A stretch of 5,403 nucleotides of DNA, from positions 1 to 5,403 of the forward strand of contig JACQAI010000308.1 in NCBI GenBank assembly GCA_016195115.1, written 5' to 3'. This document shows, piece after piece, positions 1-5,403 of the stretch. The notes below the pieces were generated by a model, which searched no databases, was not told the origin of the DNA, and saw only the letters and a program-made list of their open reading frames with translations. Origin of the DNA: Pseudomonadota bacterium. Its GTDB lineage: Bacteria > Pseudomonadota > Alphaproteobacteria > Elsterales > Elsteraceae. The position numbers and the translations under genes were made by a program. How positions within the stretch are numbered: the first letter of the stretch is position 1; the number at the start of each line of letters is the position of its first letter.

Positions 1-1069
1 CGCCCACGACGACCGCTGGGATTTGAAGCTGCCGTCGCTCGACGGCACGCTGCGCTATCTGAACGACGTGTGCGAGACCGTGCTGGCGCGGCTCGATCGG
101 CCGCTGGCCAGCGCGCGCGACAGCTATCTCTATCAGCTCGTGACCTTCCACGAGGACATGCACGACGAGGCCTTCGCCTACTCGCGTCAGACGCTTGGTT
201 ATCCGGCGCCGCGCTTCGGGCGGTGGGCCGATGGGCCAGCGGTCGACGCCGACGCCGGCCCGTGCCCGGGCGACGTTGCGGTGCCGGGCGGGCGTTTCGC
301 GCTCGGCGGCGCATCGGATGCGCGCTTCAGGTTCGACAACGAGAAATGGGGTCACGTCCGGGACGTCGCGCCGTTCCGCATCGCACGCGCGCCGGTGACC
401 CATGGCGAGTTTGCCGGCTTCGTCGCCGATCACGGCTATCAGCGTGCTGAGCTATGGTCGGCCGACGGCTGGGCGTGGCGCACGCGTGCCGCGGCCGACC
501 AGCCGCTCTATTGGATCGCCGACCGCGGCAGCTGGCGGCTCCAGCGCTACGACCGCGTGGTCGCGTTTGCGCCACACCAACCGGTGATCCATGTCACCTG
601 GTACGAGGCCGACGCGTTTTGCCGCTGGGCCGGCCGGCGGCTGCCGACCGAGCTCGAGTGGGAGGTCGCGGCGGTCGGCGCGCCCGCCGCGGGCGGGCGT
701 ACGCTGGCGCCGACCAAACGACGCTTCCCGTGGGGCGACGCGCCGCCCGACCGGGCACACGCCAATCTCGACGGTGCCGCAACCGGCTGCATCGACGTCG
801 CCGCGCTGCCGGCGGGCGACAGCACCTGGGGCTGCCGCCAGATGCTCGGCAACGTCTGGCAATGGACGAGCAGCGACTTCACGCCCTATCCGGGCTTTGC
901 GGCCGATCCCTACGCGGACTACTCGGTGCCGTGGTTCGGCACCCGCAAGGTGCTGCGCGGCGGCTGCTGGGCGACCCGGGCGCGGCTGATCACCCCGGTC
1001 TATCGTAACTTCTTCACGCCCGATCGGCGCGACGTCTTCGCCGGCTTCCGAACCTGCGCGATCGACTGA
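1..1069 (+). CDS. EgtB/SenA-like non-heme iron sulfoxide/selenoneine synthase family protein, 5'-truncated
   Basis: The reading frame is open from base 2 to the TGA at 1067-1069, giving 355 visible residues. The TTG at 23 is probably not the start, because frame continues to the left edge with family-like residues (AHDDRWD before LKLPSL); about 50 N-terminal residues are likely missing. Numbering from the TTG, an H-E-D-M-H-D-E segment (His43, His47) matches the second and third iron-ligand histidines of the DinB-like domain of EgtB-type enzymes; the first histidine would lie outside the window. A SUMF1/FGE-like domain follows from about residue 85, with WYEADAFCRWAGRRLPTELE (from residue 193), PWGD, GNVWQW (276-281), LRGGC (311-315), RNFFTP (328-333) and FAGFR (339-343). 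The paired catalytic cysteines of sulfatase-activating FGE are not evident near RGGCW, which argues against that role. Known family members join a thiol, or in SenA a selenosugar, to trimethylhistidine. The HEDMH-type motif makes me favour SenA-like over classical EgtB, but from memory only. No SenB, SenC or EgtD partner is visible. Confidence 0.85.
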   Translation, partial: AHDDRWDLKLPSLDGTLRYLNDVCETVLARLDRPLASARDSYLYQLVTFHEDMHDEAFAYSRQTLGYPAPRFGRWADGPAVDADAGPCPGDVAVPGGRFALGGASDARFRFDNEKWGHVRDVAPFRIARAPVTHGEFAGFVADHGYQRAELWSADGWAWRTRAAADQPLYWIADRGSWRLQRYDRVVAFAPHQPVIHVTWYEADAFCRWAGRRLPTELEWEVAAVGAPAAGGRTLAPTKRRFPWGDAPPDRAHANLDGAATGCIDVAALPAGDSTWGCRQMLGNVWQWTSSDFTPYPGFAADPYADYSVPWFGTRKVLRGGCWATRARLITPVYRNFFTPDRRDVFAGFRTCAID

Positions 1070-1123
1070 GCGGTCGGCGGTCGTCGGGGGCAGGCCAGCG
1101 CCATCGCCGCGACGGGGTCGAGA

Positions 1124-3490
1124 TCAGGCGTCGAGGCGGCGGATCTCGCACAGGTAGGAGCGATGCGGCACCGAGCCGCTGATCGGATCGCTGTGCTGGT
1201 TGCCGATCACAAGATTGTAGTTGGCGCCGTGCTCGGAGAACGCGTCGTAGCCGGGCAGCCCGAGGTCGGCGCAGCCCTGCCACCAGCCGTGCTGGGCGAC
1301 GACCACGCCCTCGTCGAGGCTCGACTGCAGGCGCGCGCGCACGCGGATGCACCCTTGCGGGGTCGCGAGCTCGACCCAGTCGCCATCGGCGATGCGGCGC
1401 GCCGCGGCCGCCTCGGGATGCAGCTCGACGGTTGGGTCGCGCACCAGCCGGCGCAGGCTCGGCAGGTTGCGGTGCTGGCTGTGGCAGAACTGCGGCGCCT
1501 TGGTCGAGGTTAAGACCAACGGAAACCGCTGGGCGAGGTCCGGCCGGCTGACCGGCCCGACCGCCGGCTCGACATAGACGGGCAGGGGCGCCTGGCCATG
1601 GTCGAGCAGGCGCTCGCTGTAGAGCTCGAGCTTGCGGGTCGGCGTCGCGAAGCCGTCGGTACGATATTTTTGCGGCCGCGGCGTCAGCGCCACGCGCACG
1701 CCGGCGGGCCGGTCGCGCAACGCCTCGAGCGTCACGCCGCTCGGCGCCAGATAGTGGCGGTAAGCGGCCTCGATGTCGCCGTGCCAGAATTGCGCGCCGA
1801 GGCCGAGGCGCTCGGCGAGCGCGAACACGATCTCGACGTCGCCGCGCGCCTCGCCGCGCGGCGCTACCAGGGCGGGGCGCAGCTGCACCAGCTCGTGGCC
1901 GGCCTGCGACACATCGAAGCCGACCCGCAGGCCCTGGCGTTCCCAGGCGCTGGCGACCGGCAGGACGATGTCGGCGAACGCAGCGGTCGGCGTCATGAAC
2001 AGATCGGTCTGGACGTGGAACTCGAGCGCCTGCAAGGCCGCGCGCGCGCGTGTCGCATCGGCGTGGGACAGCGCGAGATTGGCGCCGAACCCGACTAGGC
2101 CGCGCACCGCGTAGGGCTGGCGCTCGAGCACCGCGCGGTAGAGATCGTCGGAGGCGATCATGCCGGCGCGCGCCGGCCCGAGCGGCCGCGCCGTCAGGCC
2201 GAGCGCCTTCGCGGCGCGCGCCGGCGCTATCAGGTCGGCGCCCGCCGCATCCTGGTTGGCGACGTCGTTGACCGGCACGGTCGCCGGCTGCAGGTTGCCG
2301 CCCGGCGCGTCGAAGCTGCCGGTCAGCGCCATCGCGAGCGCGATCGCGCGGTCGGTCTGGGTCGCGTTGGTGTGTTGGCCGACGCCCGACCAGGCGTGGT
2401 AGCTGACCGGCCGATGCGCGAACAGCAGCCGCGCCGTCTCGACGACGTCGGCGGCGGCCACGCCGGTGACCTGCTCGACGCGCGCGGGCGGCCATGCGGC
2501 GGCGAGCGCGGCGTAGCGCGCGAACGCCGTGCGACAGGCGATCGCACCGAGCCGCTCGACGCCGTCGAGCGCCGGCTCGGCCTGCGCATCGAGATAGGCG
2601 CCGCTGCGCGGATCGTAGGCGACCGGACGCGCGCCGCGCGCGTCCCATGCCGCCAGCAACCGGTCGTCGTCGGTCAGCCCGAGCGCGGCGGCGGTGACGA
2701 ATTTGCCGCTCGCGTCATCGACCAGCAGCGGGCCATTGGTCCAATCGCGCACGAACGCGCGGTCGTACCAGCCGTGGGCCAGCATGGCGCCGGCGATGCC
2801 GAGCGCCAGCGCGCCGTCGCTGCCCGGGCGCACGCGCAGGAACCGGTCGGCCTTGACGGCGAGCCCGACCTTGCGCGGATCGACCACGATCAGCTTGGCG
2901 CCGCGCGCCCGCGCGTCGGCTGCCGTGGCGGCCGAGGCGAGCCAGCTGGTCGACGGATTGTGGCCCCACAGCACGATGCAGCCCGTGTTGGCGAAATCGG
3001 GCACGCCGATCGGCGCGCCGGTCGTGAAGCGATGGGCGTGGTCCTTGTGCCAGTTGCAGATTTCGGTGCCGTTGCAGTTGTTCGGCGTGCCGAAGGCGTG
3101 GATCAGGCGCTCGATCCACGGGCCGGCGTCCGAGATCGCGGTGGCGCTCGGCGACGTCACCGCGAACGCCACCGCCTCGGGGCCGGCCTCACGCGCGATC
3201 CGCGTCAGCTCTGCCGCGATCTCGTCGAGCGCCTGATCCCAGCCGATCGGCTGCCAGCCCGGATCGGCGGCGGTCTTGGGCCGCGTGCGCTTGAGCGGCG
3301 TGGTGAGACGATCGGGGTGGCTCACCAGCTCGGGCGAGGCGCGGCCTTTGGCGCACAGCGCCTGCCCGGTCGGGTGCGTCGGATCGGCGACGATCTCGAG
3401 CAGCCGATCGCCGGCGACGCGCGCGCGGCAACCGCAGCGCGAGCGGCACAGCGCGCAGAAGGTTTGGATCTCGCGGATCGGCTCGGCCAT
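1124..3490 (-). CDS. Molybdopterin-dependent oxidoreductase, DMSO reductase superfamily, with [4Fe-4S] site
   Basis: This complete 788-residue frame starts with ATG at 3490-3488 and stops with TGA at 1126-1124. The start is well fixed: an in-frame TGA lies three codons upstream, and the first cluster cysteine is already residue 12. The ribosome binding site is weak. The N-terminal iron-sulfur domain shows Cys12-x2-Cys15-x3-Cys19-x26-Cys46 followed by Ala-Lys-Gly, the layout of cytoplasmic/periplasmic Mo-bisPGD enzymes such as formate dehydrogenase, nitrate reductase and polysulfide reductase. The Mo-cofactor core follows, with GTPN at 134-137, WGHNPS at 175-180, VVDPRK at 202-207 and RPGSDGALALG at 221-231. 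Cys145 in the segment E-I-C-N-W-H-K-D is the likely Mo ligand; it is followed by Asn, not the His found in formate dehydrogenases. The C-terminal dinucleotide-binding domain runs from about 656 to 780. There is no signal peptide, so it should be cytoplasmic. No electron-transfer or membrane subunit gene lies in the window, and the substrate cannot be told. The gene converges on the EgtB-like gene with a 54-bp gap (1070-1123) in which I found no convincing terminator. Confidence 0.93.
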   Translation of the reverse strand: MAEPIREIQTFCALCRSRCGCRARVAGDRLLEIVADPTHPTGQALCAKGRASPELVSHPDRLTTPLKRTRPKTAADPGWQPIGWDQALDEIAAELTRIAREAGPEAVAFAVTSPSATAISDAGPWIERLIHAFGTPNNCNGTEICNWHKDHAHRFTTGAPIGVPDFANTGCIVLWGHNPSTSWLASAATAADARARGAKLIVVDPRKVGLAVKADRFLRVRPGSDGALALGIAGAMLAHGWYDRAFVRDWTNGPLLVDDASGKFVTAAALGLTDDDRLLAAWDARGARPVAYDPRSGAYLDAQAEPALDGVERLGAIACRTAFARYAALAAAWPPARVEQVTGVAAADVVETARLLFAHRPVSYHAWSGVGQHTNATQTDRAIALAMALTGSFDAPGGNLQPATVPVNDVANQDAAGADLIAPARAAKALGLTARPLGPARAGMIASDDLYRAVLERQPYAVRGLVGFGANLALSHADATRARAALQALEFHVQTDLFMTPTAAFADIVLPVASAWERQGLRVGFDVSQAGHELVQLRPALVAPRGEARGDVEIVFALAERLGLGAQFWHGDIEAAYRHYLAPSGVTLEALRDRPAGVRVALTPRPQKYRTDGFATPTRKLELYSERLLDHGQAPLPVYVEPAVGPVSRPDLAQRFPLVLTSTKAPQFCHSQHRNLPSLRRLVRDPTVELHPEAAAARRIADGDWVELATPQGCIRVRARLQSSLDEGVVVAQHGWWQGCADLGLPGYDAFSEHGANYNLVIGNQHSDPISGSVPHRSYLCEIRRLDA

Positions 3491-3544
3491 CAGCGGTCAT
3501 GGTAGCGGCTTTTGCCTGCGCGCGCGATCCGGGTGAGGGTGAGG

Positions 3545-3574
3545 CTTGCGCTGTGCCGCGCTTTCGGGCTCTGC
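3545..3574 (+). promoter_or_regulatory. Weak candidate promoter for the first solute-binding protein gene
   Basis: The 9-mer AGGCTTGCG occurs at 3542-3550 and again at 5012-5020, about 90 bases before the start codon of each paralogous solute-binding protein gene. Reading TTGCGC (3546-3551) as a -35-like element and allowing a 17-base spacer puts a poor -10 candidate, CTCTGC, at 3569-3574; the corresponding site before the second gene is TTGCGT (5016-5021) and GTTTGC (5039-5044). Neither -10 looks like a sigma-70 consensus, so the support is mainly conservation between the two leaders. No promoter for the divergent molybdoenzyme gene could be recognised in the same gap. Confidence 0.2.
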
Positions 3575-3584
3575 TGGCGGCACA
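3552..3584 (+). other. Leader stem-loop of the first solute-binding protein gene
   Basis: TGTGCCGC (3552-3559) is the exact reverse complement of GCGGCACA (3577-3584), giving an 8-bp stem with a 17-base loop. It lies just before the terminator-like hairpin at 3587-3609 and could stack with it in an untranslated leader. The long loop and GC-rich background make chance pairing possible. If the promoter candidate overlapping it is real, part of this element would not be transcribed. Confidence 0.35.
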
Positions 3585-3586
3585 AG

Positions 3587-3613
3587 GCGCGCGCTCATCC
3601 GGCGCGCGCTTTT
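3587..3613 (+). terminator. Terminator-like hairpin plus TTTT in the leader, next to the ribosome binding site
   Basis: GCGCGCGC (3587-3594) and GCGCGCGC (3602-3609) can pair across a 7-base loop TCATCCG, and TTTT (3610-3613) follows at once. This is the form of an intrinsic terminator on the plus strand, with a short U tract. It ends 19 bases before the ATG at 3633, so there is no room for a promoter between it and the gene: a transcript of the gene must read through it. The gene upstream is on the opposite strand, so it does not end a neighbouring operon. It may be an attenuator, a structure that tunes translation, or a chance GC palindrome; runs of alternating GC also occur inside the genes here (for example near 1331 and 2041). 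Confidence 0.45.
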
Positions 3614-3620
3614 GTGTGGC

Positions 3621-3628
3621 GGAGGAGG
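3621..3628 (+). promoter_or_regulatory. Strong Shine-Dalgarno that decides the start at 3633
   Basis: GGAGGAGG ends four bases before the ATG at 3633, with its first GGAGG seven bases away. It fixes this ATG over the in-frame ATG at 3546, which would add 29 residues in front of the Tat signal peptide and has no comparable site. Confidence 0.85.
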
Positions 3629-3748
3629 AAACATGGCTCGGATTACGCGTCGCAAGCTCTTGAAACTGACCGGCGCCGGCGCGCTCGCGGCGGGCGGCGG
3701 CATGGCCGGCATCCTGGCGACCGGCCGGGCGCCGGCGTTCGCCCAGAC
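3627..3748 (+). repeat. Direct repeat, copy 1: start region and signal peptide of tandem paralogues
   Basis: These 122 bases match 5093-5214 at a constant offset of 1466 with only four mismatches, at 3659, 3666, 3675 and 3693 by my reading. The last 55 bases (3694-3748) and the first 32 (3627-3658) are identical. The repeat begins in the Shine-Dalgarno/ATG region and ends just after the signal peptidase site. Beyond it, identity between the copies falls to roughly 85 % over the next 190 bases. Confidence 0.9.
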
Positions 3749-4955
3749 GCAGACCGTGCATTGGCTGCGCTGGGTCGACTTCGTGCCGGCGTCCGATACG
3801 CTGCTGAAGCGCGAGATCGTCGCCGACTGCGAGAAGGCGCTCGGCATCAAGCTGAACGTCGAGACGATCAACGGCAACGACCTGCAGGCGCGCACCACGG
3901 CGTCGATCCAGTCGGGCGCCGGCCCCGACGTGATCTGTGCCCTCAACAACTGGCCGCAGCTCTACGCCGAGAGCGTGGCCGACGTCAGCGACATCGCCGA
4001 CGCGCTCGGCAAGGCGCAGGGCGGCTTCTACGACGAGTTCGTCCAGGTCGCGCGGGCCGGCAACCGCTGGCTCGGCGTGCCATGGACGATCGTTCCGGGC
4101 CTGATCGCGTGGCGCAAGTCGTGGTTCGAGGAGATCGGCGTCACGGCGTTCCCGACCACCTGGGAGAGCTATCGCGAGGCCGGCAAGAAGTTGAAGGCCA
4201 AGGGCCGGCCGCTCGGCCAGACGCTCGGCCACACCTTCGGCGACGCGCCGAGCTTTTGGTATCCGTACCTGTGGTCATGGGGCGGCAAGGAGGTCGAGGC
4301 CGACGGCAAGACGGTGGCGCTCAACAGCAAGGAGACGGTCGAGTCGGTCAAGTTCGCGGTCGGCCTCTGGAAAGACGCGTGCGACGAAGGCGCGCTCGCC
4401 TGGGACGACACCAACAACAACCGCGCCTTCCTGTCGGGCACCATCTCGGCGACCTTGAACGGCGCCTCGATCTACATCGAGTCGCTGCGCCGGCCCGACA
4501 ACTACCAGACCGAGAAGGGCGCGCAGATGAAGACCGACATCCAGCACGCCTTCCTGCCGAGCGGGCGGGCCGGCCAGTTCAGCTACCACGCGCCGTTCAC
4601 CAACATGCTGATGAAGTATTCGAAGAACCAGGACGCGGCGAAGAAATTCCTCGCCTGGGTCGGCTCGGAGGCGGCGCACGACAAGTGGTTCGTGTCGCAG
4701 AAGGGCTTCTCGATCGGCCCGACCAAGGGCTGGAAGAAGCACAAGGTGTGGAGCGAGGACGCCGTGATGCTGCCGTTCCGCGATTGCGCGGACAACGCCA
4801 AGTTCCCCGGCTACCCCGGCCCCGCGGGACGGCAGGCCGCCGAGGTGATCTCGAAGTACGTCATCGTCGACATGTACGCCAAGGCGGTGCAGGGCATGCC
4901 GGCCGAGGAGGCCGTCAAGTGGGCCCACGCCGAGTGCGTCAAGGCCTACACCTGA
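3633..4955 (+). CDS. ABC transporter solute-binding protein, family 1 (MalE-like), Tat-exported
   Basis: This 440-residue protein starts with ATG at 3633 after a strong GGAGGAGG and stops with TGA at 4953-4955. Residues 1-37 are a twin-arginine signal peptide: T-R-R-K-L-L-K at 5-11, a small-residue hydrophobic stretch at 12-31, and an A-F-A site at 35-37 with cleavage expected before Gln38. The folded protein would therefore reach the periplasm through the Tat system and hand its ligand to a membrane ABC importer. The mature part has the features of SBP family 1: an SGAGPDV segment near 94-100, GVPW at 148-151, PTTW at 174-177 before an amphipathic A-x-K-L helix, and WSWGG at 214-218, with several aromatic residues that could stack on a sugar or similar ligand. 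Length is normal for the family. Carbohydrates are common ligands of this family, but the substrate here is not deducible. A second copy follows 143 bp downstream; no permease or ATPase gene lies in the window. The molybdoenzyme gene is divergent, 142 bp upstream. Confidence 0.93.
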   Translation: MARITRRKLLKLTGAGALAAGGGMAGILATGRAPAFAQTQTVHWLRWVDFVPASDTLLKREIVADCEKALGIKLNVETINGNDLQARTTASIQSGAGPDVICALNNWPQLYAESVADVSDIADALGKAQGGFYDEFVQVARAGNRWLGVPWTIVPGLIAWRKSWFEEIGVTAFPTTWESYREAGKKLKAKGRPLGQTLGHTFGDAPSFWYPYLWSWGGKEVEADGKTVALNSKETVESVKFAVGLWKDACDEGALAWDDTNNNRAFLSGTISATLNGASIYIESLRRPDNYQTEKGAQMKTDIQHAFLPSGRAGQFSYHAPFTNMLMKYSKNQDAAKKFLAWVGSEAAHDKWFVSQKGFSIGPTKGWKKHKVWSEDAVMLPFRDCADNAKFPGYPGPAGRQAAEVISKYVIVDMYAKAVQGMPAEEAVKWAHAECVKAYT

Positions 4956-4970
4956 GCTGACGTCGGCGTT

Positions 4971-5003
4971 CGCGCCCCCATGCGTCTGCGGCATGGGGGC
5001 GCG
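4971..5003 (+). terminator. Perfect 13-bp hairpin after the first solute-binding protein gene
   Basis: CGCGCCCCCATGC (4971-4983) is the exact reverse complement of GCATGGGGGCGCG (4991-5003), around a 7-base loop GTCTGCG. It begins 16 bases after the stop codon. No T run follows (TCAGTGCAAG), so it is either a terminator without a U tract or, as is often seen after solute-binding protein genes, a stem that protects the upstream mRNA end from 3' exonucleases and keeps the binding protein in excess over later products. Confidence 0.7.
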
Positions 5004-5053
5004 TCAGTGCAAGGCTTGCGTCACCACGGAGTTTGCGGGTTTGCTGGCCGACA

Positions 5054-5086
5054 GCCGCCGGCGGGACGCCGTGCGGCCGATTTTTT
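5054..5086 (+). terminator. Bulged GC hairpin plus T6 directly before the second solute-binding protein gene
   Basis: GCCGC (5054-5058) pairs with GCGGC (5073-5077) and CGGCG (5059-5063) pairs with CGCCG (5067-5071), giving a 10-bp stem with one bulged T (5072) and a GGA loop. After CGA come six T's (5081-5086). This is a convincing intrinsic terminator form on the plus strand. It ends 12 bases before the ATG at 5099, leaving only the ribosome binding site in between. It could be the real transcription end of the first gene, but then the second gene could be expressed only by read-through or a conditional switch. Confidence 0.65.
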
Positions 5087-5089
5087 GAT

Positions 5090-5095
5090 GGGGGA
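5090..5095 (+). promoter_or_regulatory. Shine-Dalgarno of the second solute-binding protein gene
   Basis: GGGGGA ends three bases before the ATG at 5099. It is a poorer match to the anti-Shine-Dalgarno than the GGAGGAGG of the first copy, although the bases around it (GGAAACATGG) are shared. This hints at lower translation of the second copy. Confidence 0.6.
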
Positions 5096-5214
5096 AACAT
5101 GGCTCGGATTACGCGTCGCAAGCTTTTGAAATTGACCGGTGCCGGCGCGCTCGCGGCGAGCGGCGGCATGGCCGGCATCCTGGCGACCGGCCGGGCGCCG
5201 GCGTTCGCCCAGAC
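5093..5214 (+). repeat. Direct repeat, copy 2
   Basis: This is the second copy of the 122-bp repeat at 3627-3748, with four mismatches. Three of them are silent (Leu9, Leu12, Gly14), and one changes Gly21 to Ser in the signal peptide. Confidence 0.9.
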
Positions 5215-5403
5215 CATGCCCCTCAACTGGCTGCGTTGGGTCGATTTCGTGCCGGCGTCCGATACCGTGCTGAAGCGCGATCTCGTCGCCGCCTGCGAGA
5301 AAGAGCTCGGCATCAAGCTCAACATCGAGACCATCAACGCCAACGACATCCAGGCGCGCACCACCGCGTCGATCCAGTCGGGCGCGGGGCCGGACATCAT
5401 CAC
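5099..5403 (+). CDS. Second ABC solute-binding protein (family 1), tandem paralogue, 3'-truncated by window edge
   Basis: The frame opens at ATG 5099 and runs without a stop to the right edge, giving 101 whole codons. The signal peptide (residues 1-37) is identical to that of the upstream gene except for Ser for Gly at 21: twin arginines at 6-7 and A-F-A at 35-37. The mature start, residues 38-101, matches the upstream protein at about 51 of 64 positions without gaps, with shared WLRWVDFVPASDT and QARTTASIQSGAGPD. Changes cluster at residues 40-43, right after the cleavage site, and elsewhere are mostly conservative (Ile/Val/Leu, Asp/Glu). It is therefore a true paralogue from tandem duplication, in the same orientation, and probably binds the same or a related ligand. 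Whether it is full length cannot be seen. Confidence 0.9.
   Translation, partial: MARITRRKLLKLTGAGALAASGGMAGILATGRAPAFAQTMPLNWLRWVDFVPASDTVLKRDLVAACEKELGIKLNIETINANDIQARTTASIQSGAGPDII

Noticed and set aside
1070..1123. Possible bidirectional terminator between the convergent genes
   Set aside because: I looked for paired stems in this gap and the flanking stop regions and found none longer than a few bases, and there is no T or A run on either side.
2372..3505. A 377-codon open frame on the plus strand, antisense to the molybdoenzyme
   Set aside because: Its translation is Arg/Gly/Ala-rich low-complexity sequence with no recognisable domain. It is the usual wobble-driven shadow of a high-GC gene on the other strand, whose own product has clear motifs.
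3546..3632. In-frame ATG at 3546, 29 codons before the chosen start of the first binding protein
   Set aside because: It would put an Arg-rich, hairpin-encoded tail before the Tat signal, lacks a ribosome binding site, and has no counterpart in the paralogue, whose start matches 3633.
3189..4232. A 347-codon minus-strand frame spanning the divergent gap and both genes
   Set aside because: It runs antisense to the binding-protein gene and out of frame through the molybdoenzyme start, with Arg-rich composition and no family likeness.
3512..4960. A 482-codon plus-strand frame overlapping the first solute-binding protein gene
   Set aside because: The product is dominated by Arg, Gly and Ala without domains. 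The overlapping frame has a Tat signal, a strong ribosome binding site and a paralogue in the right frame.
5088..5129. Possible 13-codon mini-ORF (ATG at 5088) overlapping the start of the second binding protein
   Set aside because: Only the T6 tract and hairpin precede it, with no ribosome binding site. The first copy lacks the matching ATG, so it looks accidental.
3627..5214. The 122-bp direct repeat as the end of an insertion sequence or integrated element
   Set aside because: It starts at the ribosome binding site and ends at the signal-peptide boundary in both copies. There are no inverted ends or transposase, and homology continues into the mature region, so gene duplication explains it.

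Overview
The window is very GC-rich (runs of GCG/CGC throughout, with a strong G/C wobble bias in every real gene). It carries a twin-arginine-exported ABC-type solute-binding protein and a paralogue of it in tandem. Base composition, codon use and the style of these proteins suggest a high-GC proteobacterium, most likely an alphaproteobacterium (inference; there is no rRNA or other marker in the window).

Layout. (a) Bases 1-1069, plus strand: the 3' part of an EgtB-like non-heme iron enzyme (DinB-type His motif followed by a SUMF1/FGE-like domain), cut by the left edge; the closest functional class I can suggest is the selenoneine/ergothioneine synthase group (SenA/EgtB). (b) Bases 1124-3490, minus strand: a complete 788-residue cytoplasmic molybdopterin oxidoreductase with an N-terminal [4Fe-4S] site, convergent with (a) across a 54-bp gap. 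(c) Bases 3491-3632: a 142-bp divergent intergenic region with the leader of the next gene, including a terminator-like GC hairpin followed by TTTT just before the ribosome binding site. (d) Bases 3633-4955, plus strand: a complete family-1 (MalE-like) solute-binding protein with a Tat signal peptide. (e) Bases 4956-5098: a 143-bp gap with a perfect 13-bp hairpin and, nearer the next gene, a bulged GC hairpin followed by six T's. (f) Bases 5099-5403, plus strand: the first 101 codons of a second solute-binding protein, a tandem paralogue of (d), cut by the right edge.

How they may work together. The two solute-binding proteins most likely serve one or two ABC importers whose permease and ATPase genes would lie to the right of the window. 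The molybdoenzyme is divergent from them and could metabolise the imported compound, but nothing in the sequence names a substrate. The EgtB-like gene faces the other way and is probably functionally separate.

The most unusual structure is not a gene. Both paralogues have a terminator-like stem-loop squeezed directly in front of the ribosome binding site, so any transcript starting upstream must pass through it, and the paralogues are more similar in the signal peptide than in the mature protein. I see no CRISPR array, tRNA, rRNA, transposase or phage gene.
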